Positions 16,565 through 25,090 of a DNA stretch of 64,000 bases are shown in pieces; positions within the stretch are counted from its first letter, which is position 1, and each line of letters opens with the position of its first letter. The translations under genes and the position numbers were made by a program. The notes under the pieces are model-generated. The model saw only the letters and a list, made by a program, of their open reading frames with translations, searched no databases and had not been told where the DNA came from. Source of the DNA: Rhizobium sp. Root1334 (lineage in GTDB: Bacteria; Pseudomonadota; Alphaproteobacteria; Rhizobiales; Rhizobiaceae); the NCBI RefSeq assembly GCF_001426665.1, contig NZ_LMEY01000001.1, forward strand, positions 995,000 to 1,058,999, given 5' to 3'.

Positions 16565-17767
16565 TTAAGCGGTTGCAACCTTCGAGCGGTCGAGGAAGAC
16601 TGACGACAGGAAAATGCCGATGCCCGCCACAGACATCATCGCGCCCACAAGGCCGGTCGATGTCCAGCCGTAACCGGCCGCAATGGAGAGGCCGCCGAGC
16701 CAGGCCCCGAGCGCATTGGCCAAATTGAAGGCCGAATGGCTGGCGGCGGCCGCCAGGGTCTGCGCCTCGCCCGCCACATCCATCAACCGCATCTGGATAC
16801 CCGGCACGACGGCAAAGCCCCCACCGATAAGCAGAACGTTGATCACCGCCATCCACGGCGTTGTCATGGTGAAGTAGAACAGTACGTAGGCGACGAGGTT
16901 GAAGACCAGTGCGATACCGATCGCCGGCATCAGCTTCCAGTCGGCCAGACGCGAACCGACGATATTGCCAAGGATCATACCCGCGCCGAACACGGACAGC
17001 ATGATCGGAACAGTTCCAAGCGATATGCCGGCAACTTCGGTCAGGGCCGGAGTGATATAGCTGAAGACTGCAAACATGCCGCCGCAACCGATGGCGCAGA
17101 TGCCGAGCGTCAGCCAGACCTGGCTCTTGCCGAGAGCACCCAGTTCCTTCAATGGCGTAGCTGCTGGATTGGCCTTGTCCTTTGGCACGAAAAGCCATGT
17201 CAGCACGACCGTCAGCACACTGATGGCGCCGACAATGGCAAAGGCGGCGCGCCAGCCGAGCGCCTGGCCGAACCACGCAGCAAGCGGCGTGCCGAGCAGG
17301 GTCGCAACCGTCAGGCCCATCATGACGCGGCCGATGGCGCGCGCCCGCTGGTGCGGAGCCGCCATGCCGGCGGCGACCAAAGCCGCCACGCCGAAAAAGG
17401 CGCCATGCGGCAGGCCAGCGAGAAAGCGGGCGGCAACCAGAAGGCCGAAACTTCCGGCGGCGGCGCTGGCAAGATTACCAAGCGCAAACAGGCTCATCAG
17501 GGCAAGCAGAACATTGTGCCTTGAAAACCGCGCGGCCAGTACGGCGATGAGCGGCGCACCTACAACAACACCGATCGCATAGGCACTGATGACGTGGCCA
17601 GCAAAGGGTACCGAAACCGAAAGATCGCCGGCCACCTGCGGCAAAAGCCCCATGATGGCGAATTCACCGGTGCCGATGCCAAAGCCACCGACGGCAAGGG
17701 CCAATTCTGCACTGGACATGCCGCCCCAGCGAGCGGCCGGAACGGAAGAAAGAGCGTCGTCTGACAT
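16565..17767 (-). CDS. MFS efflux transporter (AraJ/YdhP type)
   Basis: 400 residues from the ATG at 17767, about 12 membrane helices. The motif GIGTGEFAIMGLLPQVAGDL in helix 1 and LAARFLAGLPHGAFFGVAA in helix 4 mark the DHA1 drug/sugar efflux branch. A basic loop RFSRHNVLLALM lies between helices 2 and 3. The substrate is unknown. The frame stays open upstream to 17938, but that part lacks family sequence. It is divergent from fadD. Confidence 0.85.
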   Translation of the reverse strand: MSDDALSSVPAARWGGMSSAELALAVGGFGIGTGEFAIMGLLPQVAGDLSVSVPFAGHVISAYAIGVVVGAPLIAVLAARFSRHNVLLALMSLFALGNLASAAAGSFGLLVAARFLAGLPHGAFFGVAALVAAGMAAPHQRARAIGRVMMGLTVATLLGTPLAAWFGQALGWRAAFAIVGAISVLTVVLTWLFVPKDKANPAATPLKELGALGKSQVWLTLGICAIGCGGMFAVFSYITPALTEVAGISLGTVPIMLSVFGAGMILGNIVGSRLADWKLMPAIGIALVFNLVAYVLFYFTMTTPWMAVINVLLIGGGFAVVPGIQMRLMDVAGEAQTLAAAASHSAFNLANALGAWLGGLSIAAGYGWTSTGLVGAMMSVAGIGIFLSSVFLDRSKVATA

Positions 17768-17946
17768 AGCAAGTCCTGCCTGGAGCCGCATCGGCCCAAA
17801 GGATTTTCGTTCTGAAATGGGAAGCCAAGGCGGAAACGGGAGGAAAGCCTGGGCGCTATTGCAATGCAATATACCCTTTTGCGCCTGCTCGCAAAGAGAT
17901 TGATGCGGCGAGATACCACGAAATCTGGCCGGATGCACACCACTTA

Positions 17947-17973
17947 TTGACGTTTACGTCAAGGTCATATAAT
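17947..17973 (+). promoter_or_regulatory. Palindromic operator with TATAAT box upstream of fadD
   Basis: A perfect inverted repeat TTGACG-TTTA-CGTCAA occupies 17947-17962, and a consensus TATAAT follows at 17968-17973. The core ACGT-TT-ACGT resembles the operator of the MerR-type regulator LiuR, which controls fatty-acid and branched-chain acid catabolism in Proteobacteria. The site is about 195 bp before fadD. The regulator assignment is inferred. Confidence 0.5.
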
Positions 17974-18157
17974 CCGGAATGATCTTGATGGCGTGCAACA
18001 AAAGCCCCATCTTGACCGGGCGGAGAATCTGGAGGGATTTTCGCTGATGCGCAGTGCGCTTTCCGGAGACATTTTCGGACAGGGTTGCGCATGGAAAAGG
18101 GAGAGACGGTGCGCTTCTTTTTTTGGCTGCGCGGCGACGGATCGATGAGGGAGAGAG

Positions 18158-19861
18158 ATGATGCCTGATACATTGATGCAGACCCCAGGCCCGCAAACGG
18201 CCAAACCCTGGCTTCAATCCTACCCGCCGGGCATGCCAGCCCATATTGATCCCCTACCCTATGCTTCGATCGGCGATCTCTTCGCGCAATCCTGCAAGAA
18301 ATATGCTGATCGCGCCGCCTTCACCTGCATGGGCAAAACGCTGACATTCGGCGACCTCGATGCGCAGAGCCGCAAGATTGGCGCGTGGCTGCAATCGACC
18401 GGCCTTGCCAAGGGTGACCGCGTTGCCGTGATGATGCCGAACATCCTGCAGAATCCGGTGATTGTCTTTGGTATCCTCCGGGCCGGCTATACGGTGGTCA
18501 ACGTTAACCCACTCTACACGCCTCGCGAACTGGAACACCAGTTGAAGGATTCCGGCGCCAAGGCGATCTTCGTGCTGGAAAACTTCGCCCACACCGTCGA
18601 GCAGGTGGCGGCACGCACGGATCTGAAGCATACAGTCGTTGCGACGATGGGCGATCTTCTCGGCCTCAAAGGGCTGATCGTCAATATCGTCGTGCGCAAG
18701 GTGAAGAAGCTCGTGCCTGCCTGGTCGTTGCCGGGGCATCTGTCCTTCAAGGCGGCGCTGGCAAAGGGTGCCGGTCAGACGCTCAAGGCCGTCGATGTGA
18801 AGCCCGGCGATGTCGCATTCCTGCAATATACCGGCGGCACGACAGGCGTCTCCAAGGGCGCCACGCTGACCCATTCCAACCTTTTATCGAACATGTCTCA
18901 GATGGGGCTCTGGTTGGAAACAGCCTTCCTCGACAAGAAGCGCCCTGACCGGCTGGTGTTCCTCTGCGCCCTGCCGCTCTACCATATCTTCGCCCTGACG
19001 GTGAATTCGCTGATGGGCCTGAGCACCGGCGGCGAGAACATCCTGATCCCCAACCCGCGCGACATTCCGGCTTTCGTCAAGGAAATCGCCAAGTACAGGG
19101 TCAATATCTTTCCCGGCCTCAACACGCTGTTCAACGCCTTGATGAACAATGCCGATTTTCAGAAGCTGAACTTTTCCGACCTGGCGCTGACCTTTGGCGG
19201 CGGCATGGCTGTGCAGCGCCCTGTCGCGGAACGCTGGGAAAAAATGACCGGCTCGCCGATCAAGGAAGGCTACGGCCTGTCGGAAACCTCACCAGTTGCG
19301 ACCGCCAACCGGCTCGATGGCAATGCGTTTACCGGCACGATCGGCCTGCCGCTGCCGTCGACCGATGTCGAGATTCGCGACGAGGACGGCAACACCCTGC
19401 CGCTCGGCGATATCGGCGAAATTTGCATCCGCGGGCCGCAGGTCATGGCCGGCTACTGGCAGCGGCCGGATGAAACCGCCAAAGCCATCTCCGCCGACGG
19501 CTTCTTCCGTTCTGGCGATATCGGTTTCATGAACCCGGAAGGGTTGGTCAAAATTGTCGACCGCAAGAAGGACATGATCCTGGTTTCCGGCTTCAACGTC
19601 TTCCCCAACGAGATCGAGGAAGTGGCGATGACCCTCGCCGGCATTCTCGAATGCGCCGCCATCGGCGTGCCGGACGAACATTCGGGCGAGGCCGTCAAGC
19701 TGTTCGTCGTCAAGAGGGACCCGAACCTGACGGAAGCGGACGTCAAGGCGCATTGCGCGGCGAACCTCACCAACTACAAGCGGCCAAGATTTGTCGAGTT
19801 TCGCACCGAACTGCCGAAATCGAATGTTGGCAAGATTCTGCGCAAAGACCTGCGCGGGTAA
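18158..19861 (+). CDS. fadD: Long-chain fatty acid CoA ligase
   Basis: 567 residues. The AMP-forming signature YTGGTTGVSKGATLTH lies near residue 223. Further motifs are GYGLSETSPVA, the A7/A8 region RSGDIGFMNPEGLVKIVDRKKDMILVSGFN (split: SGDIGFM, VDRKKDMI) and the C-terminal catalytic Lys in PKSNVGKILRKDLR. FadD activates imported fatty acids to acyl-CoA for beta-oxidation. The ATG at 18158 follows GAGAGAG. The leader of about 185 bp contains a palindromic operator. Confidence 0.94.
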   Translation: MMPDTLMQTPGPQTAKPWLQSYPPGMPAHIDPLPYASIGDLFAQSCKKYADRAAFTCMGKTLTFGDLDAQSRKIGAWLQSTGLAKGDRVAVMMPNILQNPVIVFGILRAGYTVVNVNPLYTPRELEHQLKDSGAKAIFVLENFAHTVEQVAARTDLKHTVVATMGDLLGLKGLIVNIVVRKVKKLVPAWSLPGHLSFKAALAKGAGQTLKAVDVKPGDVAFLQYTGGTTGVSKGATLTHSNLLSNMSQMGLWLETAFLDKKRPDRLVFLCALPLYHIFALTVNSLMGLSTGGENILIPNPRDIPAFVKEIAKYRVNIFPGLNTLFNALMNNADFQKLNFSDLALTFGGGMAVQRPVAERWEKMTGSPIKEGYGLSETSPVATANRLDGNAFTGTIGLPLPSTDVEIRDEDGNTLPLGDIGEICIRGPQVMAGYWQRPDETAKAISADGFFRSGDIGFMNPEGLVKIVDRKKDMILVSGFNVFPNEIEEVAMTLAGILECAAIGVPDEHSGEAVKLFVVKRDPNLTEADVKAHCAANLTNYKRPRFVEFRTELPKSNVGKILRKDLRG

Positions 19862-19961
19862 AGGCTGCGTTCGCTTGTAAGAGTGCCGCAAAACATCTAT
19901 TTTGGCGGAGTGGTGACTGGAGCGTGAACTCCAGCCACCTTTGCTAGGCTAAGAAATTGAC

Positions 19962-19995
19962 CCGCACGGTGATTAACCAGCTCGTGCGGATTTTT
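19962..19995 (+). terminator. Terminator-like hairpin after fadD
   Basis: CCGCACG (19962-19968) pairs with CGTGCGG (19983-19989) around a 14-nt loop, followed by ATTTTT. It is a plausible rho-independent end for fadD, although the loop is long. Confidence 0.5.
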
Positions 19996-20200
19996 CCTAT
20001 GCCAAACGTGACGCTAAATGGCCGGAACCACATAGATCACCTCCACATTCGAGGACAGGGCTGTGTCCTGCTACAGTCCGGAAAGCCCATCTGTCCGGAT
20101 GCGCCAGCTGGTTTGACGTTGCTGCTTAGCCCTCTAACGCGAAGAGCATACGGCAAATACGCCCACCTGCAACCATAAGGCGATATTTGATCGTCGCCCG

Positions 20201-20221
20201 AAAAAGCCGCTGGGCTTTTTT
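20201..20221 (+). terminator. Rho-independent terminator upstream of pgi
   Basis: AAAAAGCC (20201-20208), loop GCTG, GGCTTTTT (20213-20220) and one more T. It is the second terminator between fadD and pgi and has no obvious protein gene ending before it. Confidence 0.6.
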
Positions 20222-20304
20222 AGTGTTGGCATGAGGACAGACTTGATTTGCCAAGGGCAAAGCGACTAGCTATCGCAACCCTTCCGCAACGCAAGGAACC
20301 TGCC

Positions 20305-21930
20305 ATGAGCGCGCTTGTCGAACAGCTGAAATCCACCGTTTCCGACACCAACGCAACAGACATCCGGGCTGCTTTCGCGAGCGATCCCAAGCGTTTCGCC
20401 AAATACAGCGTCACGCTGGACGACATGCTGTTCGATTATTCGAAATGCGCCGTCAACGACAAGGTGCTGGACGGGCTGGAAGCCATCGCCAAGGCTGCGA
20501 AAGTTGCCGAGAAGCGAGACGCGATGTTTGCAGGCGATATCATCAACATCACCGAAGGCCGCGCCGTACTGCACACCGCGCTGCGCAACCGTTCCAACAC
20601 ACCGGTCCTGGTCGATGGCAGGGATGTGATGCCGGATGTCAACGCCGTGCTTGCAGCCATGGGCGTCTTTTCCGACGGCATCCGCTCGGGCACACTGAAG
20701 GGCGCCACCGGCAAGAAGATCACCGATGTCATCAATATCGGCATCGGCGGCTCGGACCTCGGCCCCGTCATGGCGACCCTGGCATTGGCGCCCAATCACG
20801 ATGGCCCGCGCCTGCATTTCGTCTCCAACATCGATGGCGCGCATATCGCCGACACGCTGAAGCTGCTCGACGCGGAAACGTCGCTGTTCATCGTTGCATC
20901 CAAGACCTTCACCACCATTGAGACGATGACCAATGCCGCGACCGCGCGGGCGTTCATTGCCGAAAAGCTTGGCGAAAAGGCCGTCGGCCATCATTTCTGC
21001 GCCGTCTCGACAGCGCTCGACAAGGTTGCCGCCTTCGGCATCGACGCGGACCGCATCTTCGGTTTCTGGGATTGGGTCGGCGGACGCTACTCGATCTGGT
21101 CAGCGATCGGCCTGCCGCTGATGATTGCCATCGGCAAGGAGAATTTTGGCGAGTTCCTGGCCGGTGCGCACGCGATCGACAACCATTTCCGCACGGCCCC
21201 CTTGCGCGAAAACATCCCGATGCTGCTCGGTCTTCTCGGCTTCTACCATCGCAACGTGCTCGGTTACGCCACCCGCGCCATCCTGCCCTACGATCAGCGC
21301 CTGTCGCGTTTCCCGGCCTATCTGCAGCAGCTGGACATGGAATCAAACGGCAAGGGTGTGACGCTGGACGGAACACCGGTCGAGGGCAATTCCGGCCCGG
21401 TCGTCTGGGGCGAGCCCGGCACCAACGGTCAGCACGCTTTCTATCAGCTGATCCATCAGGGCACGAGCATCATCCCGGCCGAATTCATGATCGCCGCCAA
21501 CGGCCATGAGCCAAACCTGCGCCACCAGCACCAGCTTTTGATGGCCAATTGCCTTGCCCAATCGGAAGCATTGATGAAGGGCAGGACGCTCGCTGAAGCC
21601 AAGGCCCAAATGGCGTCGAAGGGCCTGGACAAGGACTTCATCGACCGGATCGCCCCGCACCGCGTCTTTACAGGCAACCGTCCATCGCTGACATTCGTCT
21701 ATGACCAGATGACGCCATTCACGTTCGGCCGCCTGATTGCTCTTTATGAACACCGCGTTTTCGTTGAAGGCGCCCTGTTCAACATCAACTCCTTCGACCA
21801 GTGGGGTGTCGAACTCGGCAAGGAACTGGCAACAGGCCTGCTGCCGGTCGTTGAAGGCAAGGAAAGCGCTACCGGTCACGACAGCTCCACAGCAGGCCTG
21901 GTTGCCGCCTTGCTGAAGGCAGCGAAATAA
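20305..21930 (+). CDS. pgi: Glucose-6-phosphate isomerase
   Basis: 541 residues from the ATG at 20305 (AAGGAA ribosome site). Family motifs include [35 protein letters not shown], the catalytic segment [40 protein letters not shown] and a C-terminal [27 protein letters not shown] (split: [23 protein letters not shown]). It interconverts glucose-6-P and fructose-6-P. The link to the fructose genes 4-15 kb away is metabolic only. Confidence 0.97.
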   Translation: MSALVEQLKSTVSDTNATDIRAAFASDPKRFAKYSVTLDDMLFDYSKCAVNDKVLDGLEAIAKAAKVAEKRDAMFAGDIINITEGRAVLHTALRNRSNTPVLVDGRDVMPDVNAVLAAMGVFSDGIRSGTLKGATGKKITDVINIGIGGSDLGPVMATLALAPNHDGPRLHFVSNIDGAHIADTLKLLDAETSLFIVASKTFTTIETMTNAATARAFIAEKLGEKAVGHHFCAVSTALDKVAAFGIDADRIFGFWDWVGGRYSIWSAIGLPLMIAIGKENFGEFLAGAHAIDNHFRTAPLRENIPMLLGLLGFYHRNVLGYATRAILPYDQRLSRFPAYLQQLDMESNGKGVTLDGTPVEGNSGPVVWGEPGTNGQHAFYQLIHQGTSIIPAEFMIAANGHEPNLRHQHQLLMANCLAQSEALMKGRTLAEAKAQMASKGLDKDFIDRIAPHRVFTGNRPSLTFVYDQMTPFTFGRLIALYEHRVFVEGALFNINSFDQWGVELGKELATGLLPVVEGKESATGHDSSTAGLVAALLKAAK

Positions 21931-22064
21931 CGCTGCTCCATCCAACCGCGATGAATACAGGCTGAACGCACAATTCAGCCTGTATTCGGACACAATGCGC
22001 TATCCCTGAACCTGCGTCCTCAAGCCGGAGAAATCTCCAGCGGCGCATGGGTTCGGGGCATAAC

Positions 22065-22307
22065 GTGGAACACTATTTCTTCGATCTGCATTTCGGCAAT
22101 GAACAGGTTGTCGATGAAGAAGGCGTCGACCATTTCGACGTCGGATCGGCCGTCTATTATGGCCAGAGGATTGCCGACAGGATTGGCCGCGATAGCGATT
22201 ATCGCTCGCTCACCGTCCATGTGCGTACCTTCGAAGGTTCGCTCTTGGCCGTCGTCGCCGCCTCGGCTGGCCGCGGATACGAGCAACTGGCCTTGATGAG
22301 CAGATGA
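22065..22307 (+). CDS. Small DUF6894-like protein
   Basis: About 80 residues from a GTG at 22065; an ATG at 22047 would add six. The sequence starts VEHYFFDLHFGNEQVVDEEG, matching the pattern of small rhizobial proteins of the DUF6894 type (YFF-D-x(n)-DEEG), usually annotated hypothetical. The second half (SLTVHVRTFEGSLLAVVAASAG) is a predicted strand-helix. It is soluble and has no signal peptide. It converges on the LysR gene at 22335. Confidence 0.6.
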   Translation: MEHYFFDLHFGNEQVVDEEGVDHFDVGSAVYYGQRIADRIGRDSDYRSLTVHVRTFEGSLLAVVAASAGRGYEQLALMSR

Positions 22308-22334
22308 CGAGCTGAGCAGCTGCCGCAGGCCGCA

Positions 22335-23222
22335 TCATGTCCGGAACAGGTTTTCGCTCATGAACCTGACGAACGCCTGCACCTTTGGCGACAGATGCCG
22401 GCTGGACGGCCACAGAATGCTAAACTCGCCGACGTCCTCGATATAGTCGCCCAAAACCGGCACAAGCTTTCCCCCGGCGATCTGGGCGTGAACCGTGAAG
22501 AGCGGCAAACAGGCAAGGCCAAGCCCCTGCTCTGCCATGCTGACCAGCGGTTCCAGCGTGCTCGCCATGGAGGACACAGGCAGCTCCAATTTCCCCTGTT
22601 TGACATCATGCCTGAGCGGCCAGCGTTCGAGCTTCCCGGAAGACGGGTATTTGTGATGAAGGCAGATATGTGCCGACAGATCCTGAGGCTTTGCGGGAAT
22701 TCCGAAGCGCGCCAGGTATTCCTCCGTTCCGACGATACGATGAGAGAATTTACCGACGCTGCGCATCATCAGGCGGCTATCGCTTATGTCTCCCGTTCGA
22801 ACGACAGCGTCGAAACCCTCTTCAATCACATCGACCAGACGATCCGTGAAATCGAGATCGATGGAGACTTCCGGGAACAGGCGCATGAACTTGGTAATCG
22901 CCGGCATGAACAGCATGCCGGCAAGTGGCAGGCTGACGCGAAGACGGCCGCGCGGCGCGGCAAGCGTTTGCGACAGTTCCTGCTCCGCGGCTTCTATCTC
23001 GGAGAAAATCCGGCGGCAACGCTCGAGGAACATTGTGCCCTCTGCGGTGATCGCGATGCTGCGGGTACTGCGGTGAAACAGCCGGACACCAAGCCTCTTC
23101 TCCAGACGGGCCATTGCCTTGCCAACAGCCGACGAGGAGATACCGAGAACCTCCCCTGCTCCGACAAAGCTGCGGGTTTCCGCCACGATCACGAACACAT
23201 TCAAGGAACCAATGGTTTCCAC
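22335..23222 (-). CDS. LysR-family transcriptional regulator
   Basis: 295 residues. The N-terminal winged helix (METIGSLNVFVIVAETRSFV, GISSSAVGKAMARLEKRLG, LFHRSTRSIAIT) is followed by an effector-binding domain from about residue 90. It is divergent from a small quinol-monooxygenase-like gene with 129 bp between starts. LysR proteins usually control their divergent neighbour, and an inverted repeat lies in the gap. The effector is unknown; quinones or phenolics are plausible given the target. Confidence 0.88.
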   Translation of the reverse strand: METIGSLNVFVIVAETRSFVGAGEVLGISSSAVGKAMARLEKRLGVRLFHRSTRSIAITAEGTMFLERCRRIFSEIEAAEQELSQTLAAPRGRLRVSLPLAGMLFMPAITKFMRLFPEVSIDLDFTDRLVDVIEEGFDAVVRTGDISDSRLMMRSVGKFSHRIVGTEEYLARFGIPAKPQDLSAHICLHHKYPSSGKLERWPLRHDVKQGKLELPVSSMASTLEPLVSMAEQGLGLACLPLFTVHAQIAGGKLVPVLGDYIEDVGEFSILWPSSRHLSPKVQAFVRFMSENLFRT

Positions 23223-23236
23223 GACGACGCTCTATT

Positions 23237-23254
23237 ACGGACATCCACGTCCGT
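23237..23254. promoter_or_regulatory. Inverted repeat in the LysR/monooxygenase intergenic region
   Basis: ACGGAC (23237-23242) and GTCCGT (23249-23254) are separated by 6 bp, 15 bp before the LysR start. The dyad has the size of a LysR recognition site and could serve both divergent promoters. Confidence 0.4.
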
Positions 23255-23351
23255 TATCAACGGAGCCATAACCCGTTTTTCCAAGCGTCGCCACGCACTA
23301 AGTCTCGACCCGACGGCATTTTCCGTCGATCGTTTTGCGAATGGAGACAAC

Positions 23352-23705
23352 GTGACTCACTCCCCAAAAGCCGAATTTCAAATCACTCCCCAGCCAACCG
23401 TATTTGTCGTGAACGTCATCCACGCCCACCCAGGCAAACAGGATGAGGCGTTCCAGATCATCCAGGACGTCGTGCACTATGTTGCCGAACGCAAGGCAGG
23501 CTTTCTCTGGAGCAACCTGTCGAAAAGCACCGACGGCAAAACCGTCGTCAACATCGAGGCAATCCACAGTGCTGACAATGTCGACGAATTTTTCTCCGAT
23601 CCCGTCTTCGTGGAAAAATTCAAATCCCTCGACACCGTGTCCACAAGCGAATTTCATATCTACAAGGTCGGAGATCTCGTCCTTCCCGCCTTGAGCGCAC
23701 AATAG
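23352..23705 (+). CDS. ABM-domain monooxygenase (putative quinol monooxygenase)
   Basis: 117 residues from a GTG at 23352 with GGAGAC upstream. An antibiotic-biosynthesis-monooxygenase fold: first strand TVFVVNVIHAHPGKQDEAFQII, middle GFLWSNLSKSTDGKTVVNIEA and an acidic helix NVDEFFSDPVFVEKF. Such small cofactor-free enzymes include YgiN and heme or anthrol oxygenases. The substrate is not assigned. It is divergent from a LysR regulator that probably controls it. Confidence 0.75.
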   Translation: MTHSPKAEFQITPQPTVFVVNVIHAHPGKQDEAFQIIQDVVHYVAERKAGFLWSNLSKSTDGKTVVNIEAIHSADNVDEFFSDPVFVEKFKSLDTVSTSEFHIYKVGDLVLPALSAQ

Positions 23706-23883
23706 GATCAGCAGAACCGGGCGCAGCTGCGCCCGGTTCTGCTGCCTCCCCCTGAGGCCGCTCGCCGATATGGCAATCATCTGCCTGTCATCAGAGCATG
23801 ATCAAACGGGCCAAATGCAGCAGCCACCTGATTCGAGGTCAGCCGGTGCTCCCGCAGGTGCCAAAGCCGCATCGAGGCGACTT

Positions 23884-24927
23884 ATGGAAAAAACCGTTCT
23901 CGTTGTTACCGACGCCTGGCATCCGCAGGTCAATGGCGTTGTGCGCACGCTCGATGAACTCGCCCGCTCGTTGAAAGAACAGGGCATCGCCATTCACTTT
24001 CTGACACCGGAACGCTTTACCACTTTTCCGTTGCCCTTCTATCCCGACATCCGGCTGGCGCTGCCGACGCGTAAGCAGGTGGCGGGCGAAATCGACGCGG
24101 TGGCGCCCGACTACATCCATATCGCCACGGAAGGGCCACTTGGTCTCGTGGCACGCGGTATCTGCCTGCGCCGGGGCCTGCCGTTCACCACGAGCTATCA
24201 CACGCGCTTTCCAGAGTTCGTCAGCGCCCGCCTGCCTATCCCCGAAAGTTGGAGCTATTGGTGGCTGCGCCAGTTTCACAATTCCGGTAATGGCATGATG
24301 GTGGCGACCGCGTCGCTCGGCACCGAAATGGCCGCGCACGGCTTTCACAATATCAAGCGCTGGACGCGGGGTATTGATACGGCTTTGTTCGATCCGGCAC
24401 GCCGTCAGGACCTGCCGTTTCCCCGCCCGATTTTCCTCAATGTCGGGCGGGTTGCCGTGGAGAAGAACCTGCCGGCCTTTCTCGATCTCGACCTGCCCGG
24501 GAGCAAGATCGTCGTTGGCGACGGCCCGGATCTGGCCGCTTTGCGGCAGCGCTATCCGGATGTGTATTTCCTCGGAAAACGCCTGGGAACGGACTTGGCG
24601 ACGCTCTACGCATCGGCTGACGTCTTCGTCTTTCCAAGCCGGGTCGACACGTTCGGTAATGTCATCCTCGAGGCACTCGCCAGCGGCTGCCCTGTTGCCG
24701 CTTTCCCAGTGACGGCGCCGAAGGATATTCTGGGAGACGGCAGCGGCGCACTGTCGAGCAACCTGCAGCAGGCGGCGCTTGCCGCCCTGGCATTGTCCCG
24801 GGAGGACGCACGGCAGAAAGCGCTGACGTTCAGCTGGAGTGAATGCGCCCGCCAGTTTCTGTCAAATCTCGCAGGCGTGCCCCAAAATGCCTTTGCAGGA
24901 CGAGGCCGCCGCTTACGGCTGATGTAG
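23884..24927 (+). CDS. Glycosyltransferase family 4 protein
   Basis: 347 residues from the ATG at 23884 (MEKTVLVVTDAWHPQVNGVVRTLDEL opens the GT-B fold; key piece DAWHPQVNGVVRT). The middle has TSYHTRFPEFV, a C-terminal GT4 nucleotide-sugar site runs through IFLNVGRVAVEKNL, and the EX7E-type motif is in PSRVDTFGNVILEALASG. The YHTRFPEF segment and overall size resemble lipid glycosyltransferases (SQD2/MgtA-like), including the Agrobacterium enzyme Agt that makes phosphate-free glycolipids under phosphate stress. That identity is a guess. No Pho box was found upstream. Confidence 0.8.
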   Translation: MEKTVLVVTDAWHPQVNGVVRTLDELARSLKEQGIAIHFLTPERFTTFPLPFYPDIRLALPTRKQVAGEIDAVAPDYIHIATEGPLGLVARGICLRRGLPFTTSYHTRFPEFVSARLPIPESWSYWWLRQFHNSGNGMMVATASLGTEMAAHGFHNIKRWTRGIDTALFDPARRQDLPFPRPIFLNVGRVAVEKNLPAFLDLDLPGSKIVVGDGPDLAALRQRYPDVYFLGKRLGTDLATLYASADVFVFPSRVDTFGNVILEALASGCPVAAFPVTAPKDILGDGSGALSSNLQQAALAALALSREDARQKALTFSWSECARQFLSNLAGVPQNAFAGRGRRLRLM

Positions 24928-24946
24928 ATTGCCGAGGCAGCAATAC

Positions 24947-25087
24947 CTCACCCTCCCCTTGAGGGGGAGGGTCGGCACGCAGTGCCGGGGTGGGGTGAGT
25001 TGCGGGGCATATGCAATTGATTGTGGCGTTCGTGGTGGTCACCCCCACCCGCCGCTTCGCGGCGACCTCCCCCCTCAAGGGGGAGGT
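24947..25087. repeat. GC-rich mosaic intergenic palindromic repeat
   Basis: The two ends carry CCCTTGAGGGGGAGG-type and CCCCCTCAAGGGGGAGG-type palindromes. Between them are a CGGCAC/GTGCCG mini-hairpin, a GGGGTGGGGTGA arm that can pair with TCACCCCCACCC, and a CCGCTTCGCGG hairpin. The element fills the gap between the glycosyltransferase and fructokinase stops. A related copy lies at 41298-41396. It resembles the RIME-type elements of Rhizobiaceae. Confidence 0.75.
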
Positions 25088-25090
25088 GGA

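Larger units (their letters stand above)
19862..20304. other. Intergenic stretch with several hairpins, possible small RNA region
   Basis: This 443-bp gap lies between fadD and pgi. It holds a CTGGAG/CTCCAG hairpin near 19918-19934, a terminator-like hairpin at 19962-19995, further short inverted repeats (AGGACA/TGTCCT near 20052; TCCGGA repeated near 20075-20098), and a second terminator at 20201-20221 with no evident protein gene before it. That arrangement suggests a small transcript. An ORF at 19957-20178 has no ribosome site and no recognisable sequence. Confidence 0.35.

Noticed and set aside
19957-20178. 73-codon open frame between fadD and pgi
   Set aside because: Starts inside a terminator hairpin, has no ribosome site and no family resemblance.
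22047-22064. ATG at 22047 as the start of the DUF6894-like protein
   Set aside because: The six added residues (MGSGHN) precede the family's conserved start; GTG at 22065 fits better, though the choice is not certain.
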